Shown: positions 1 through 7,236, counted from the first letter of the stretch. The stretch is DNA of 27,119 nt from VGBK01 sp043810615 (GCA_043810615.1 JBDROA010000151.1:1-27119); one strand, 5' to 3'. Translations and numbers: made by a program. The notes: generated by a model not told the origin, from the letters alone.

Positions 1-447
1 GCCGTCGATACCCACACCCGCTGGGCCGTGGTGGACCTCGTCGCCGGTGACCACACCGCTCAGGCCGCCGCCGTGTTCTTGGATCTCACCATCGAGCGGC
101 TCGCCCAGGCGGGGATCACCACCCGAGGGATCCTCACCGACCGGGGACCCGAATTCGGGGGCAGCGACTTCACCCGTCATGCCGCCGCCCTGGGGATCCC
201 CCACACCAAGACCCCACCCCGCTCACCCAACCACAACGCGGTCTGCGAACGATTCCACGGCACGGTCCTCCACGAGTTCTTCCGAGTGGCGTTCCACCGG
301 GAGTTCTTCACCAGCATCGACCGTCTCGACCGACGACTTCAAACCTGGGTCGCCCACTACAACACGCGGCGCCGCAACCGCTCCGACTACATGCGTGGCC
401 GCAGCCCCCTCCAAGTCCTCACCGCAGCACAAAACCGCCTACCGTGA
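1..447 (+). CDS. IS481-type transposase, C-terminal part (5' end outside window)
   Basis: This is the catalytic integrase core (rve, RNase H fold) of a DDE transposase that cuts and joins insertion-sequence ends. Reading in frame from base 1, the first Asp lies in AVDTHT (about residue 3 of the visible part), the second in LTDRGPEF (about 47) and the Glu in NAVCERFHG (about 83). The 35-residue D-to-E spacing is typical of the IS481/IS3 group. The visible 148 residues reach a normal TGA and include the usual C-terminal HYNxxR-type segment (AHYNTRRRN), so the 3' end looks intact. The N-terminal helix-turn-helix part and the left end of the element lie before the window, so it cannot be said whether the element is complete or active. 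I could not fix the right terminal inverted repeat between 448 and 514 because the left end is not available for comparison. Confidence 0.88.
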   Translation, partial: AVDTHTRWAVVDLVAGDHTAQAAAVFLDLTIERLAQAGITTRGILTDRGPEFGGSDFTRHAAALGIPHTKTPPRSPNHNAVCERFHGTVLHEFFRVAFHREFFTSIDRLDRRLQTWVAHYNTRRRNRSDYMRGRSPLQVLTAAQNRLP

Positions 448-499
448 CCACCCACCCAGAAGACCTCCACTGTCACCTCAACCCGTCCAGCGGACGCCC

Positions 500-505
500 T
501 AGGGT
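500..505 (+). promoter_or_regulatory. -10 box TAGGGT, leaderless-type start for the TlpA-like gene
   Basis: TAGGGT lies 9 bases before the ATG at 515, so the transcript should begin at or within a few bases of the start codon. The same hexamer at the same distance precedes the ggt start at 4662. No convincing -35 box or Shine-Dalgarno sequence is visible. Confidence 0.5.
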
Positions 506-514
506 TCCGGGGCC

Positions 515-1084
515 ATGCCCCGGAACCAGGCCCGCCCCGCCCCCTGCTCCGGGCGCCTGGCTCTCCTCGTCGGTGCCGCCGCGCTGGCCTTCGCCGCCTG
601 CGGCACGGCCCCCCCGAAGCTCACTTCTCCCACCGGCCCGTCCTCTTCCTCCAGCACCGTCGGGGAGCGGATACGCGCTCCCGATCTCCGGGTCGCGCTG
701 TTCGACGGCGGCGACTTCGATCTGGGCGAGCACCTCAGCCGAGACGGGCGCCCGGTGCTGCTGAACCTGTGGGCCTCGTCGTGCCCGCCCTGCCTCGAGG
801 AGATGCCCTACCTCGACGACGCCGCCCGCCGCCATCCCCAGGTGCTGTTCCTTGGGGTCGCGGTGGAGGACGATGCGGCTACCGCGGCCACCGCCGCCCA
901 CGAACTGGGAGTCGCCTATCCGCTCGGCGCCGACCTCGACGGGACGGTGGATGCTGCCTTCCCCTCGCCCGGGCTGCCGGCCACCTTCCTCATCGGTGCC
1001 GACGGCACCCTGATCGGGGCGGTGTACGGCGGGCTGGAGCCGCAGGACATCGAGGAGTTGGTGGCCCGCTACCTGGCCGGGTAG
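515..1084 (+). CDS. TlpA-like thioredoxin-fold lipoprotein
   Basis: A 189-residue extracytoplasmic thiol-disulfide oxidoreductase of the TlpA/ResA/AhpC-TSA group, expected to reduce or exchange disulfides in exported proteins. The N-terminus has a short basic start, a hydrophobic stretch (about 14-28) and a lipobox ending in Cys29 (LAFAAC), so it should be lipid-anchored on the outer face of the membrane. A Ser/Thr/Pro-rich linker follows. The thioredoxin domain (about 55-188) has the active-site pair Cys90-Pro-Pro-Cys93 after NLWASS, and the conserved cis-Pro155 in GLPATFLI. Length is normal for the family. The ATG is chosen because TAGGGT lies just upstream and the signal peptide begins here. 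It is convergent with the gene at 1094, only 9 bases away. The partner protein is not evident from the neighbours. Confidence 0.9.
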   Translation: MPRNQARPAPCSGRLALLVGAAALAFAACGTAPPKLTSPTGPSSSSSTVGERIRAPDLRVALFDGGDFDLGEHLSRDGRPVLLNLWASSCPPCLEEMPYLDDAARRHPQVLFLGVAVEDDAATAATAAHELGVAYPLGADLDGTVDAAFPSPGLPATFLIGADGTLIGAVYGGLEPQDIEELVARYLAG

Positions 1085-1093
1085 CACGGCCCC

Positions 1094-2284
1094 TCACACC
1101 CCAGGGCAGTTGCGCCGCTGCAGTACCCGGCGCAACGCGGCCAGGACTTCCGGGTCGTAGTCGTAGGCCACCCCCCGATGCAGCATCTCGAGGGCGTCGA
1201 CCGGCTCCATGCCGCCCCCCACGGCGTAGTCGTAGGCGGTGGCCACTTTCACCACCTGGGCGGCGGGCGGCAGGCTGGGGTCACGGGCCTCTCCGGAACG
1301 GCGGTAGGGACGAGGGGCCTCGGCTACCAGCGCCGCCACCGGCTGCAGGGTGGGCGCCTCGGCGATGATGGTGGCACTCCACTCGGCCAGATCGGCCGTG
1401 GTGAAGTTACCGCCCCCTGCCAGGGCCGTGCCGCCCAGCACCACCCGCCCGATGTCGGCGAGGAGGGTGGCGTCCTCCACGAGGCGGGTGACACGAGGCG
1501 ACAGTCCCAGTTCCCCGCCCAGGGCTACCGCCAGGTCGGCGGAGCGCTCGGCGTGCCCGGGCAGCGAGAAACCGCCGGCTTCGGGCACCCGGCCGAGGGC
1601 CCGGATCGTCTGGCGGTTGGTGGCCGAGGCCGTCGCCAGGCGATTGAAGGCGAGGTGGACAAACCCGTAGGGCAGGCCGGCGAGGAGGACCGCCCAGGGG
1701 CCCAGGGTGGTGGCGGTGAACCCATAGAGGCTGCCGGTGGCGGCCAGCACCAGGAAGACCGGCCACTCCCGCAGCGCCGCCCGCCACAGCAGGCCGCCCG
1801 CAACCCGGCGCCGGGTCTCGGTCCACCAGGTCCGCGCCGCCGCCGAGGCCAGGTAGTAGGCAACGGTGGGCGGGAACAGGATCGCCAGGTGGCCCCAGGA
1901 GTCGCCGTGGCTCGCCAGGAGGGCGTCCAATCCGCTGAACACGCCCAGGAAGGCGGCCACTCCGGCGGCCTCCCCCGGGAACACATCGGCCGAGGGCCGC
2001 TCCCCGAAGCGCAGCCGCGCCGCCAGCCACCCCAGGGGCAAGCCCAGGGCGGCTCCCCAAGCCGCCGGCGCCGCGAGGTGGGCCAGCACCGCCGCCGCCA
2101 CCACCGCAGGGCTCATCGGCTGCAGACGCCCCCCATCCGAGCGCAGCGGAACCAGGTGGCCCAGGGCAAAGGCGGCGGCCAGCAGCAGGCTGGGGACGAC
2201 TTCATGGCGCAGGAGGGCCATGCCGAGCCCGCCGGCGGCCAGGGCCGCCGGGAGGGCCACCCGCAACAGGAAGCGATCAGGCAC
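1094..2284 (-). CDS. Membrane protein with degenerate HD-GYP-like domain
   Basis: A 396-residue protein with several hydrophobic helices in roughly the first 215 residues (for example 8-24, 32-47, 58-90, 105-120, 133-150, 175-210), then a cytoplasmic alpha-helical domain. That domain aligns with the HD region of the neighbouring gene: GHAERSADLA (His244) matches its GHTDRVAHFV, and LLADIGRVVL matches LLHDAGKLAV, but the His of the His-Asp pair is Ala276 here, leaving only Asp277. The HHExxDGxGYP segment of HD-GYP phosphodiesterases is not recognisable. Catalysis therefore looks lost, and a partner or sensing role is possible but inferred. It starts with GTG at 2284, overlapping the end of the upstream gene by 8 bases, so the two are probably translated together. 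The 3' end faces the TlpA-like gene. Confidence 0.75.
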   Translation of the reverse strand: MPDRFLLRVALPAALAAGGLGMALLRHEVVPSLLLAAAFALGHLVPLRSDGGRLQPMSPAVVAAAVLAHLAAPAAWGAALGLPLGWLAARLRFGERPSADVFPGEAAGVAAFLGVFSGLDALLASHGDSWGHLAILFPPTVAYYLASAAARTWWTETRRRVAGGLLWRAALREWPVFLVLAATGSLYGFTATTLGPWAVLLAGLPYGFVHLAFNRLATASATNRQTIRALGRVPEAGGFSLPGHAERSADLAVALGGELGLSPRVTRLVEDATLLADIGRVVLGGTALAGGGNFTTADLAEWSATIIAEAPTLQPVAALVAEAPRPYRRSGEARDPSLPPAAQVVKVATAYDYAVGGGMEPVDALEMLHRGVAYDYDPEVLAALRRVLQRRNCPGV

Positions 2285-3575
2285 GGATGGCGCGCTCCTT
2301 CACCAGACGGGCCACCTCGGCGGAGCTGACGTCATCGGGCGACCCGTAGACCTCGCCTCGGCGGGTGATCCCGGCGACCAGGGCCTCGACCACTTCCGCA
2401 CCCAGGACGTCGGAGCGGGCCCGCAAGTGGGCGAAGGCCTCCGCTTGGGTGACCGCGGCGCGATAGGAGCGGGTGCTGGTCATGGCATCGAAGGCGTCGG
2501 CGGCGGCCAGCACCCGGGCGTCGCGCCCCCCGCGGCCCCCGGCGACCACCCGATGCACCTCCTCGAGGAGGCCTACCACCGGGGTGAGCACTTCGATTTC
2601 GGCGAGCAGGCCCTCCACCACCCGCATGTGCCGCACCAGGGTGGCCTCCTCCTCGGGGGTCAGCGGCTCCGGCTTGCGCAACAGCAGAGACGGGACGGCC
2701 AGCTTGCCGGCGTCGTGCAGGAGGGCGGCGGAGTGCAGCCGCTCCGTTCTCTCCGGCCCCAGCCTCAGCTCCTGGGCGACGACCGCCACGAAGTGCGCCA
2801 CCCGGTCGGTGTGGCCCCGGGTGTACGGGTCGAGGGCCTCGATCGCCTTCACGAAGCCGTGCACCGTGTCCAGGTGGGCCCGTCGCCGCCGGGCGTAAGA
2901 GGCAAACCCGGCGTGCCCGGCCACGAAGGTCAGGCCCACGAGGGGGAGCACCACCGGCCCCCCCAACAGGTAGGCCACTCCTGCCAGGCTGCCGAGAACG
3001 GCGAGCACCGTCATCGCCACGTGGTTCGAGAGCATCGCCGACCAGGACTGGAGGGGGCGCTGCGGGTAGAGGCGCCGGGTCATGGCGGCCACGAGGCGGA
3101 AGTTGACCCAGTCGTAGACCAGGGCCGCCGGGACGGCGGCGGCCAGGACGCGCGGGATGTCGCCCCGGGTGATCGGGCCCTCGGGCAGCAGAATGGCCAG
3201 CAAGCCCAGGCCCAGGGTCGAGGAGAGCACCAGCTGGCCGAAGTTGGCCACCGGCAGCGTCCAGCGCCGCCGGGCGAAGTAGGAGGGGTGAGCCACGGCC
3301 AGGGCGGCCATCACCGCCACGGCCAGCACCCCGCTCTTCGGCCCTACGACCACCACCGTGCCGAAGGCCACCGCGACTGCGGAACTGATCAGCAACCGGT
3401 CGCTCACCTCCACGGCGGCGAACTCCAGTGCGACGTAGGTCGCGGCGAGGACGGCCCACACCCACAGGGGACGGGGCAGGGATTGGAGGACGGCGAGCAG
3501 GGCCAGCGCCGCCACGCCGGCGGCGCCCAACACCACCGCGGGAAGGGTGGTCCGGTCCCGTGCTCTTGGTTTCAT
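2277..3575 (-). CDS. Membrane-anchored HD-domain phosphohydrolase (HD-GYP relative lacking GYP)
   Basis: A 432-residue protein with an N-terminal hydrophobic region (about 12-225, perhaps six to eight helices), then an HD domain that would face the cytoplasm. Visible metal-binding features are His255 (TRGHTDRV), His287-Asp288 (LLHDAGK), His341 (EEVHR) and Asp360 (AAADAFDAMTSTRSYR). In HD-GYP c-di-GMP phosphodiesterases the sequence between the third His and the final Asp carries DGxGYPxGLxGxxIP; here it is cut to about 18 residues with GGRGGRD in its place. The fold is clear and the HD pair is intact, but c-di-GMP as substrate is uncertain; another nucleotide is possible. Start ATG 3575 has only a weak ribosome site. 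The downstream gene overlaps by 8 bases and is a diverged relative, suggesting an old duplication and a shared complex (inference). Confidence 0.82.
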   Translation of the reverse strand: MKPRARDRTTLPAVVLGAAGVAALALLAVLQSLPRPLWVWAVLAATYVALEFAAVEVSDRLLISSAVAVAFGTVVVVGPKSGVLAVAVMAALAVAHPSYFARRRWTLPVANFGQLVLSSTLGLGLLAILLPEGPITRGDIPRVLAAAVPAALVYDWVNFRLVAAMTRRLYPQRPLQSWSAMLSNHVAMTVLAVLGSLAGVAYLLGGPVVLPLVGLTFVAGHAGFASYARRRRAHLDTVHGFVKAIEALDPYTRGHTDRVAHFVAVVAQELRLGPERTERLHSAALLHDAGKLAVPSLLLRKPEPLTPEEEATLVRHMRVVEGLLAEIEVLTPVVGLLEEVHRVVAGGRGGRDARVLAAADAFDAMTSTRSYRAAVTQAEAFAHLRARSDVLGAEVVEALVAGITRRGEVYGSPDDVSSAEVARLVKERAIRA

Positions 3576-3804
3576 ACTGGGTAGCGGGCACCCGGGTCCC
3601 GGCCTAGCCGATCCTCCAGTTCACCGGAGCACCGGCAGGCGTCTGTTCGGCCTCTCGTCGCTTGCACGGTCGACCTTCCGGTTCACCTACCGACCCCCTT
3701 CTTCGGGGCTCGACACCGGCGCTAATCCGGTGGCGGCGCTCCGCTTCGCTCGTCGATGTGGTATCAGCCTGTAGGTTGACCCGGGTGGCCCGTCTCCGGA
3801 ACGG

Positions 3805-3843
3805 CCTGCCGTGGTGGTGACCTCATCGGCAGGTTCCCTGCCG
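3805..3843. promoter_or_regulatory. Three-segment alternative hairpin (CCTGCCG / CGGCAGG / CCTGCCG)
   Basis: CGGCAGG at 3827-3833 is perfectly complementary both to CCTGCCG at 3805-3811 (15-base loop) and to CCTGCCG at 3837-3843 (3-base loop, extendable by one T-A pair). Only one pairing can form at a time, as in attenuators and riboswitch expression platforms. The complementarity holds on either strand. A regulatory role is inference. Confidence 0.4.
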
Positions 3844-3984
3844 ACCTTCACCGCTCTCACGAACGCCGCTCCTGCTACCCGGCCGGCACGGGCCGGCCGC
3901 CGCCACTGTACCCCCGATGGGGCGTCTTGCCCGGCCCGTCCTCCGGGCTCTCCCCGGAGGACGACAGAACGTCGCCGGCCCGAC

Positions 3985-3990
3985 TACGCT
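3985..3990 (+). promoter_or_regulatory. Possible -10 box TACGCT for the 4025 gene
   Basis: TACGCT fits TANNNT and would place the transcript start near 3997, giving a leader of about 28 bases that carries the GGGAAGG-like ribosome site at 4011-4017. No clear -35 box is seen. Confidence 0.3.
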
Positions 3991-4024
3991 ATGTGGTGGG
4001 GTTGTGTCGGGGGAAGGCGGAGGC

Positions 4025-4639
4025 ATGGACTATCGGGAACTCGAGGAGACCCTCGCCCGCCTGCCTTCGGTCAACGCGGTGCGAGTCACCGGCGACCGCG
4101 ACCGGGTGCGCGAGGTCCACGTGCTCGCCGCGCCCGACAAGGCGGCCAAGCAAGTCGTGCGCGACGTGCAGACCCTGGCTCTGGCACGCTTCGGCATCGA
4201 CCTCGACCGCCGGATCATCTCGGTGGTGCAGATCGGCCCCGACCGCATCCGCCCCGAGGAGGACCGCCCGGCCATCCTCGGGGTCCACGAGATCCCCGAA
4301 GGCTCCCGCACGACCGTGGCGGTGAACCTGCGCTGGCACGGCGAGGAGTACACCGGCACCGCCACCGGGCCGGCCGCCGCCTCGGCCCGGCTGCGCCTGG
4401 TGGGAGAGGCCGCCCTACGCGCCGTCGAGCGCATTGTGGGCGACGAAGCCCTGGCCCTCGACGCCGTCGGCGCCCCGGCGGTGGGCATGCGCCGGGTCAT
4501 GGTGGTGGTGGTCCTCAGCACCGGCCCGCGCGGCGAAGCGGTGGCCGTGGGGTCCGCCCTCAGCCAGGGTGACGACGCCGAGGCGACGGTGCGGGCGGTG
4601 CTCGACGCCCTCAACCGGCGCATCGGCCGTCCCGACTGA
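4025..4639 (+). CDS. Conserved protein of unknown function, upstream of ggt
   Basis: A 204-residue soluble protein with no signal peptide or membrane helix. Residues 1-70 look like a compact alpha/beta unit with the pattern of a small ligand-binding domain: LARLPSVNAVRVTGDRDRV, then REVHVLAAPDKAAKQVVRDVQTLALARFGIDLDRRIISVVQI. A second part (about 95-200) has strands rich in Val and Ala and a helix ending in ALNRRIGRPD. I have a general memory of similar actinobacterial proteins with PKQVVRDIQS-type motifs but cannot name a function. The start is set at ATG 4025 because GGGAAGG (4011-4017) sits 7 bases before it and similarity to the family pattern begins there; GTG 4004 and an earlier ATG at 3917 are possible but would add low-complexity residues. 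ggt begins 22 bases downstream from its own -10 box. Confidence 0.65.
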   Translation: MDYRELEETLARLPSVNAVRVTGDRDRVREVHVLAAPDKAAKQVVRDVQTLALARFGIDLDRRIISVVQIGPDRIRPEEDRPAILGVHEIPEGSRTTVAVNLRWHGEEYTGTATGPAAASARLRLVGEAALRAVERIVGDEALALDAVGAPAVGMRRVMVVVVLSTGPRGEAVAVGSALSQGDDAEATVRAVLDALNRRIGRPD

Positions 4640-4646
4640 GGTTCGC

Positions 4647-4652
4647 TAGGGT
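4647..4652 (+). promoter_or_regulatory. -10 box TAGGGT, leaderless-type start for ggt
   Basis: TAGGGT lies 9 bases before ATG 4662, the same hexamer and spacing as at 500-505. There is no Shine-Dalgarno sequence between it and the start, which supports a leaderless mRNA. Confidence 0.5.
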
Positions 4653-4661
4653 GCGCCGACG

Positions 4662-6269
4662 ATGCCGGCGCACGATCCGTCCTCTTCCCCTCCCCTGGTC
4701 TCGGCGGTCGCCACCACCGGGGCGGTGGCGGTGACCCCCCACCACCTGGCCACCGCGGCCGCCCTCAAGATCCTCGCCGCCGGGGGGAATGCCGCCGACG
4801 CCGCCGTGGCCGCCAACGCGGTGCAGGGAATGGTGGATCCCAGCACCTGCGGGCCGGGCGGCGACCTATTCGCCCTGGTGCATCGCCCCGGCTTCGACGC
4901 CCCGGAAGCCCTCAACGCCTCGGGCCGAGGCGGCTCCGGCCTCGATGCGGCGGCGCTTCGCTCCGCCGGACACGACCGCCTGCCCCGGCGCTGCCCCGCG
5001 GCGGTGACTGCCCCGGGGTGCGTGGACGGCTGGCTGGCGCTCGCCCATCGCTACGGCACCCGTTCTCTGACCGCCCTGCTGGCCCCGGCCATCCACCTGG
5101 GCGAGGAGGGCTTCCCGGTGTCGGCGGACCTGGCCGAAGCCCTGGAGCGACTCCACGGAGTGGTCACCGGCCAGGCCTCCGCGGTCGAGTTGTACCCGGA
5201 GGGGCGGCCTCCCCGGGCAGGCGAAATGCTCCGGCGCCCTCGCCTCGCCGCCACGCTGCGAGCCATCGCCGCCGAGGGACGCGAGGCCCTCTACGCCGGG
5301 GCAGCCGGTGAGGCCATCACCGAGGCTACCGGCGGGATCCTCACCGCGGCCAACCTGTCCCGGGAGCACGCCGAGTGGGTGGAGCCCATCGGGATCGACG
5401 TGTTCTCCCACCGCCTGTGGACCATCCCCCCCAACAGCCAGGGCTATCTGACGGGGGCGGCCGCCTGGCTGCTGGAGCAGTGGGCCCCGCCCGGCGACCC
5501 CACTTCGCCCGCCTTCCACCACGCCGTCGTCGAGTGCTACCGGGCCATAGCCGGGGAGGGCGACGCTCTGGTAGCCGACCCCGGGCACCTCCCCCTCCCC
5601 GCCGGGCGCCTCCTGGACCCCGAGCGCCTCCGCCCCCTGGTCGGCACGCTCCGCCCCGACCGGGTGGTCCCCCGCTCGCCGGCCCGCCCGGAGCCGGGGG
5701 GTACCGCCTACCTGGCCGTGCTCGACGCCGCCGGTATGGGGGTCTCTTTGATCCAGTCGAATTTCACCGGCATCGGCAGCGGCCTGTCTGCCGGCGGCAC
5801 CGGGGTCTGGCTGCACAATCGGGGAGCGTGCTTCTCGTTGCAGCCCGGCCATCCCAACGAGGCTGCTCCGGGTAAGCGGCCCCGCCACACCCTCTCCCCC
5901 ACCCTGTGGACCCGGGAAGGCCGCCTCGCCCTGCTCCTGGGCACCCGCGGCGGCTACCAGCAGCCGCAGTACCTCCTGCAGGCGGCGGCCCTGCTCTTCG
6001 TGGCCGGACTGGGGCCCGAGGCGGCCCAGGCGCAGCCGCGCTGGCACATGGAGGACGATGCCGCAGGAAACAGCTCAGTCTTCGTCGCGGAGTCCCGGAT
6101 GCCGGAAGATCTCGTCGCCGGGCTTCGGCGCCTTGGCCACACGGTGGCCCCGGGGCCCCCCCTCGCCGCCGACTGGGGCCCGGTCTCCGTCGTCGCCGTC
6201 GCGGCCGACGGCACCCGCACCGCCGCCGCCGACCCGCGAGTGGCGACGGCGCAGGCCGCCACCCACTGA
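4662..6269 (+). CDS. ggt: Gamma-glutamyltransferase / glutathione hydrolase family
   Basis: A 535-residue Ntn-hydrolase of the gamma-glutamyltranspeptidase family, which cleaves the gamma-glutamyl bond of glutathione-like compounds and transfers the glutamyl group to water or an acceptor. The N-terminal half has the family hallmark AAALKILAAGGNAADAAVAA and the glycine-rich VDPSTCGPGG. The predicted self-cleavage site and nucleophile is Thr348 in EPGGTAYLAVLDAAG, followed by SLIQSNFTGIGSGL and GTGVWLHNRGACF, which match the small-subunit start and oxyanion region. The flanking residues differ from the TTHxSVVD of the best-known enzymes, so substrate preference may differ. No signal peptide is visible, so it is probably cytoplasmic, as in YwrD-type relatives. 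The start follows TAGGGT closely. The last 195 bases overlap the open reading frame of the minus-strand gene ending at 6075. Confidence 0.88.
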   Translation: MPAHDPSSSPPLVSAVATTGAVAVTPHHLATAAALKILAAGGNAADAAVAANAVQGMVDPSTCGPGGDLFALVHRPGFDAPEALNASGRGGSGLDAAALRSAGHDRLPRRCPAAVTAPGCVDGWLALAHRYGTRSLTALLAPAIHLGEEGFPVSADLAEALERLHGVVTGQASAVELYPEGRPPRAGEMLRRPRLAATLRAIAAEGREALYAGAAGEAITEATGGILTAANLSREHAEWVEPIGIDVFSHRLWTIPPNSQGYLTGAAAWLLEQWAPPGDPTSPAFHHAVVECYRAIAGEGDALVADPGHLPLPAGRLLDPERLRPLVGTLRPDRVVPRSPARPEPGGTAYLAVLDAAGMGVSLIQSNFTGIGSGLSAGGTGVWLHNRGACFSLQPGHPNEAAPGKRPRHTLSPTLWTREGRLALLLGTRGGYQQPQYLLQAAALLFVAGLGPEAAQAQPRWHMEDDAAGNSSVFVAESRMPEDLVAGLRRLGHTVAPGPPLAADWGPVSVVAVAADGTRTAAADPRVATAQAATH

Positions 6270-7211
6270 GGGCCGTACCGCCGCGGCGGGGGCCACCGGG
6301 CCCGGAGCCACCGGGGCCAAGGCCAGTTGGCGCAGCGCCTCCTCGGCCCGCAGCCGCGACACCCGCCCCAGCCAGGCGAACCCGATGGCCAACGCCAGCA
6401 GCACGGCGGTGGCGATCACCCCGACGATCCACCCTTTCGAACCCCCCGGGATCGCCCCCGACTCGTCGAAGAGAGCCTGGCGCCAACCCTCGTCGAGCCC
6501 GGCCAGGTGGTCGGGGTCAGGAGAGGCGAGGTAGCCCGTCCCCTCCGCGCCGGCCACATAGGCGGTGAAGTCCCCCGCCCCGCCGTAGCCGTACTCCGGC
6601 TTCCACAGGATGGGATCGGCGAGCGTGCTGACGGTCCACGGCAAGGGCGGCCAGGGCTCGCGCATGCCGATCTGTTGACGAAGGTAGATGTTGTGGATCG
6701 CCCCGGTGGTCCCGGCGAGCCGCCCCAGGTACCAGCCGGTGACGTCGTCGGCGAAGGGCTGCGGATAGGCGCCCTCGCTCGTCCGCCACAGGGCGAGGTG
6801 GACTAGGCCGACCACGCCCGCCTCCCGCACGTAGCGGGGCAGCCAGGCGGAGAGGGCCACGACCCCCTCCTCCCCGAATGCGGCGGCCCGCAGCGGAAGT
6901 CCGGGGTACCAGCCGAGGGCATCGGCATCGATCGCCAGTTCATCGGCGAAGAGGCACACCTCCACCCCGTTGAGCGAGGTGATGTCGGCCTCGAGCCACT
7001 CCACCACCTGTGAGAACTCACCGGCGAAGCGCTCGGTCACCTCGGGCCTCACGCCGAAGCCGCGCACTACCACCGGGCCGGTGCGGGCGCTGCTGTCGAA
7101 GGTGGTGCCGGGGAAGACGGCCGCACAGCCACCCTCTTCCTGGGCGCCGGCAGCGGGAGTCGGTGTGAAGGCGAGGGCGAGGGCGACGAGGAGGAGGGCC
7201 AGTCTGCGCAT
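6075..7211 (-). CDS. Secreted or membrane-anchored protein, possibly degenerate peptidase-like
   Basis: A 378-residue protein with a clear signal peptide (about 1-24, MRRLALLLVALALAF then an AxA site near AAGAQ), an extracytoplasmic domain (about 25-255), one membrane helix (about 262-285, WIVGVIATAVLLALAIGFAWLG) and a basic Gly/Arg-rich tail. The outer domain resembles in outline the peptidase-MA metallopeptidases (VVEWLEADI, then VVGLVHLALW and ADDVTGWYLGRLAG), but a proper HExxH zinc site is missing, so catalysis is doubtful; this likeness is inference. ATG 7211 is chosen over ATG 7238 because GGAGA lies 5 bases before it and the likely -10 box TACCAT (7237-7242) overlaps the upstream ATG. 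The last 195 bases are antisense to ggt; the natural C-terminus may be shorter if a frameshift is present near 6270. Confidence 0.65.
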   Translation of the reverse strand: MRRLALLLVALALAFTPTPAAGAQEEGGCAAVFPGTTFDSSARTGPVVVRGFGVRPEVTERFAGEFSQVVEWLEADITSLNGVEVCLFADELAIDADALGWYPGLPLRAAAFGEEGVVALSAWLPRYVREAGVVGLVHLALWRTSEGAYPQPFADDVTGWYLGRLAGTTGAIHNIYLRQQIGMREPWPPLPWTVSTLADPILWKPEYGYGGAGDFTAYVAGAEGTGYLASPDPDHLAGLDEGWRQALFDESGAIPGGSKGWIVGVIATAVLLALAIGFAWLGRVSRLRAEEALRQLALAPVAPGPVAPAAAVRPSVGGGLRRRHSRVGGGGAGAVGRDGDDGDRAPVGGEGGPRGHRVAKAPKPGDEIFRHPGLRDED

Positions 7212-7236
7212 GTCGGTCTCCGGCAGAGGGGGTTTC

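Larger units (their letters stand above)
3576..4024. other. Structured 449-base stretch without a recognisable gene
   Basis: No supported protein gene lies here. The sequence holds many inverted repeats: CACCGG/CCGGTG at 3714-3732 with a 7-base loop; CCCC/GGGG around 3694-3708; three interacting 7-base segments at 3805-3843 (separate entry); and CCGGCC/GGCCGG at 3879-3896. Similar segments GGTTCACCTACCGACC (3680-3695) and GGTTCCCTGCCGACC (3832-3846) suggest a repeated module. It could be a long leader of the minus-strand HD gene, an independent RNA, or an upstream region of the 4025 gene. I compared it from memory with RNase P RNA, tmRNA, SRP RNA, cobalamin, c-di-AMP and c-di-GMP riboswitches, and none fits well. 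Confidence 0.45.

Noticed and set aside
1178..2329. Long plus-strand open frame opposite the HD-GYP-like gene
   Set aside because: The translation is Gly/Gln/His/Arg-rich low complexity without any domain; it is a GC-rich shadow of the minus-strand genes.
1866..3584. 572-codon plus-strand open frame opposite the two HD genes
   Set aside because: It shows only low-complexity composition and has no start signal, while the minus-strand proteins have clear membrane and HD patterns.
3760..3772. On the minus strand, ACAGGCTGATACC resembles a conserved 23S rRNA segment
   Set aside because: The match is about 13 bases; the flanking sequence does not continue as rRNA, so it is not an rRNA fragment that I can support.
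3902..3909. GCCACTGT, the core of the B12 box of cobalamin riboswitches
   Set aside because: The preceding conserved blocks (GGGAA, GGTG, AATCC and G-C-rich joining parts) are not in the required order before it, and the neighbouring genes are not B12-related.
3576..3920. RNase P RNA, tmRNA, SRP RNA or c-di-GMP/c-di-AMP riboswitch
   Set aside because: None of the invariant blocks I know for these RNAs (for example GAGGAAAGTCC and ACAGAA of RNase P, or the GGAAGGAAGCAGC-type loop of SRP RNA) is found on either strand.
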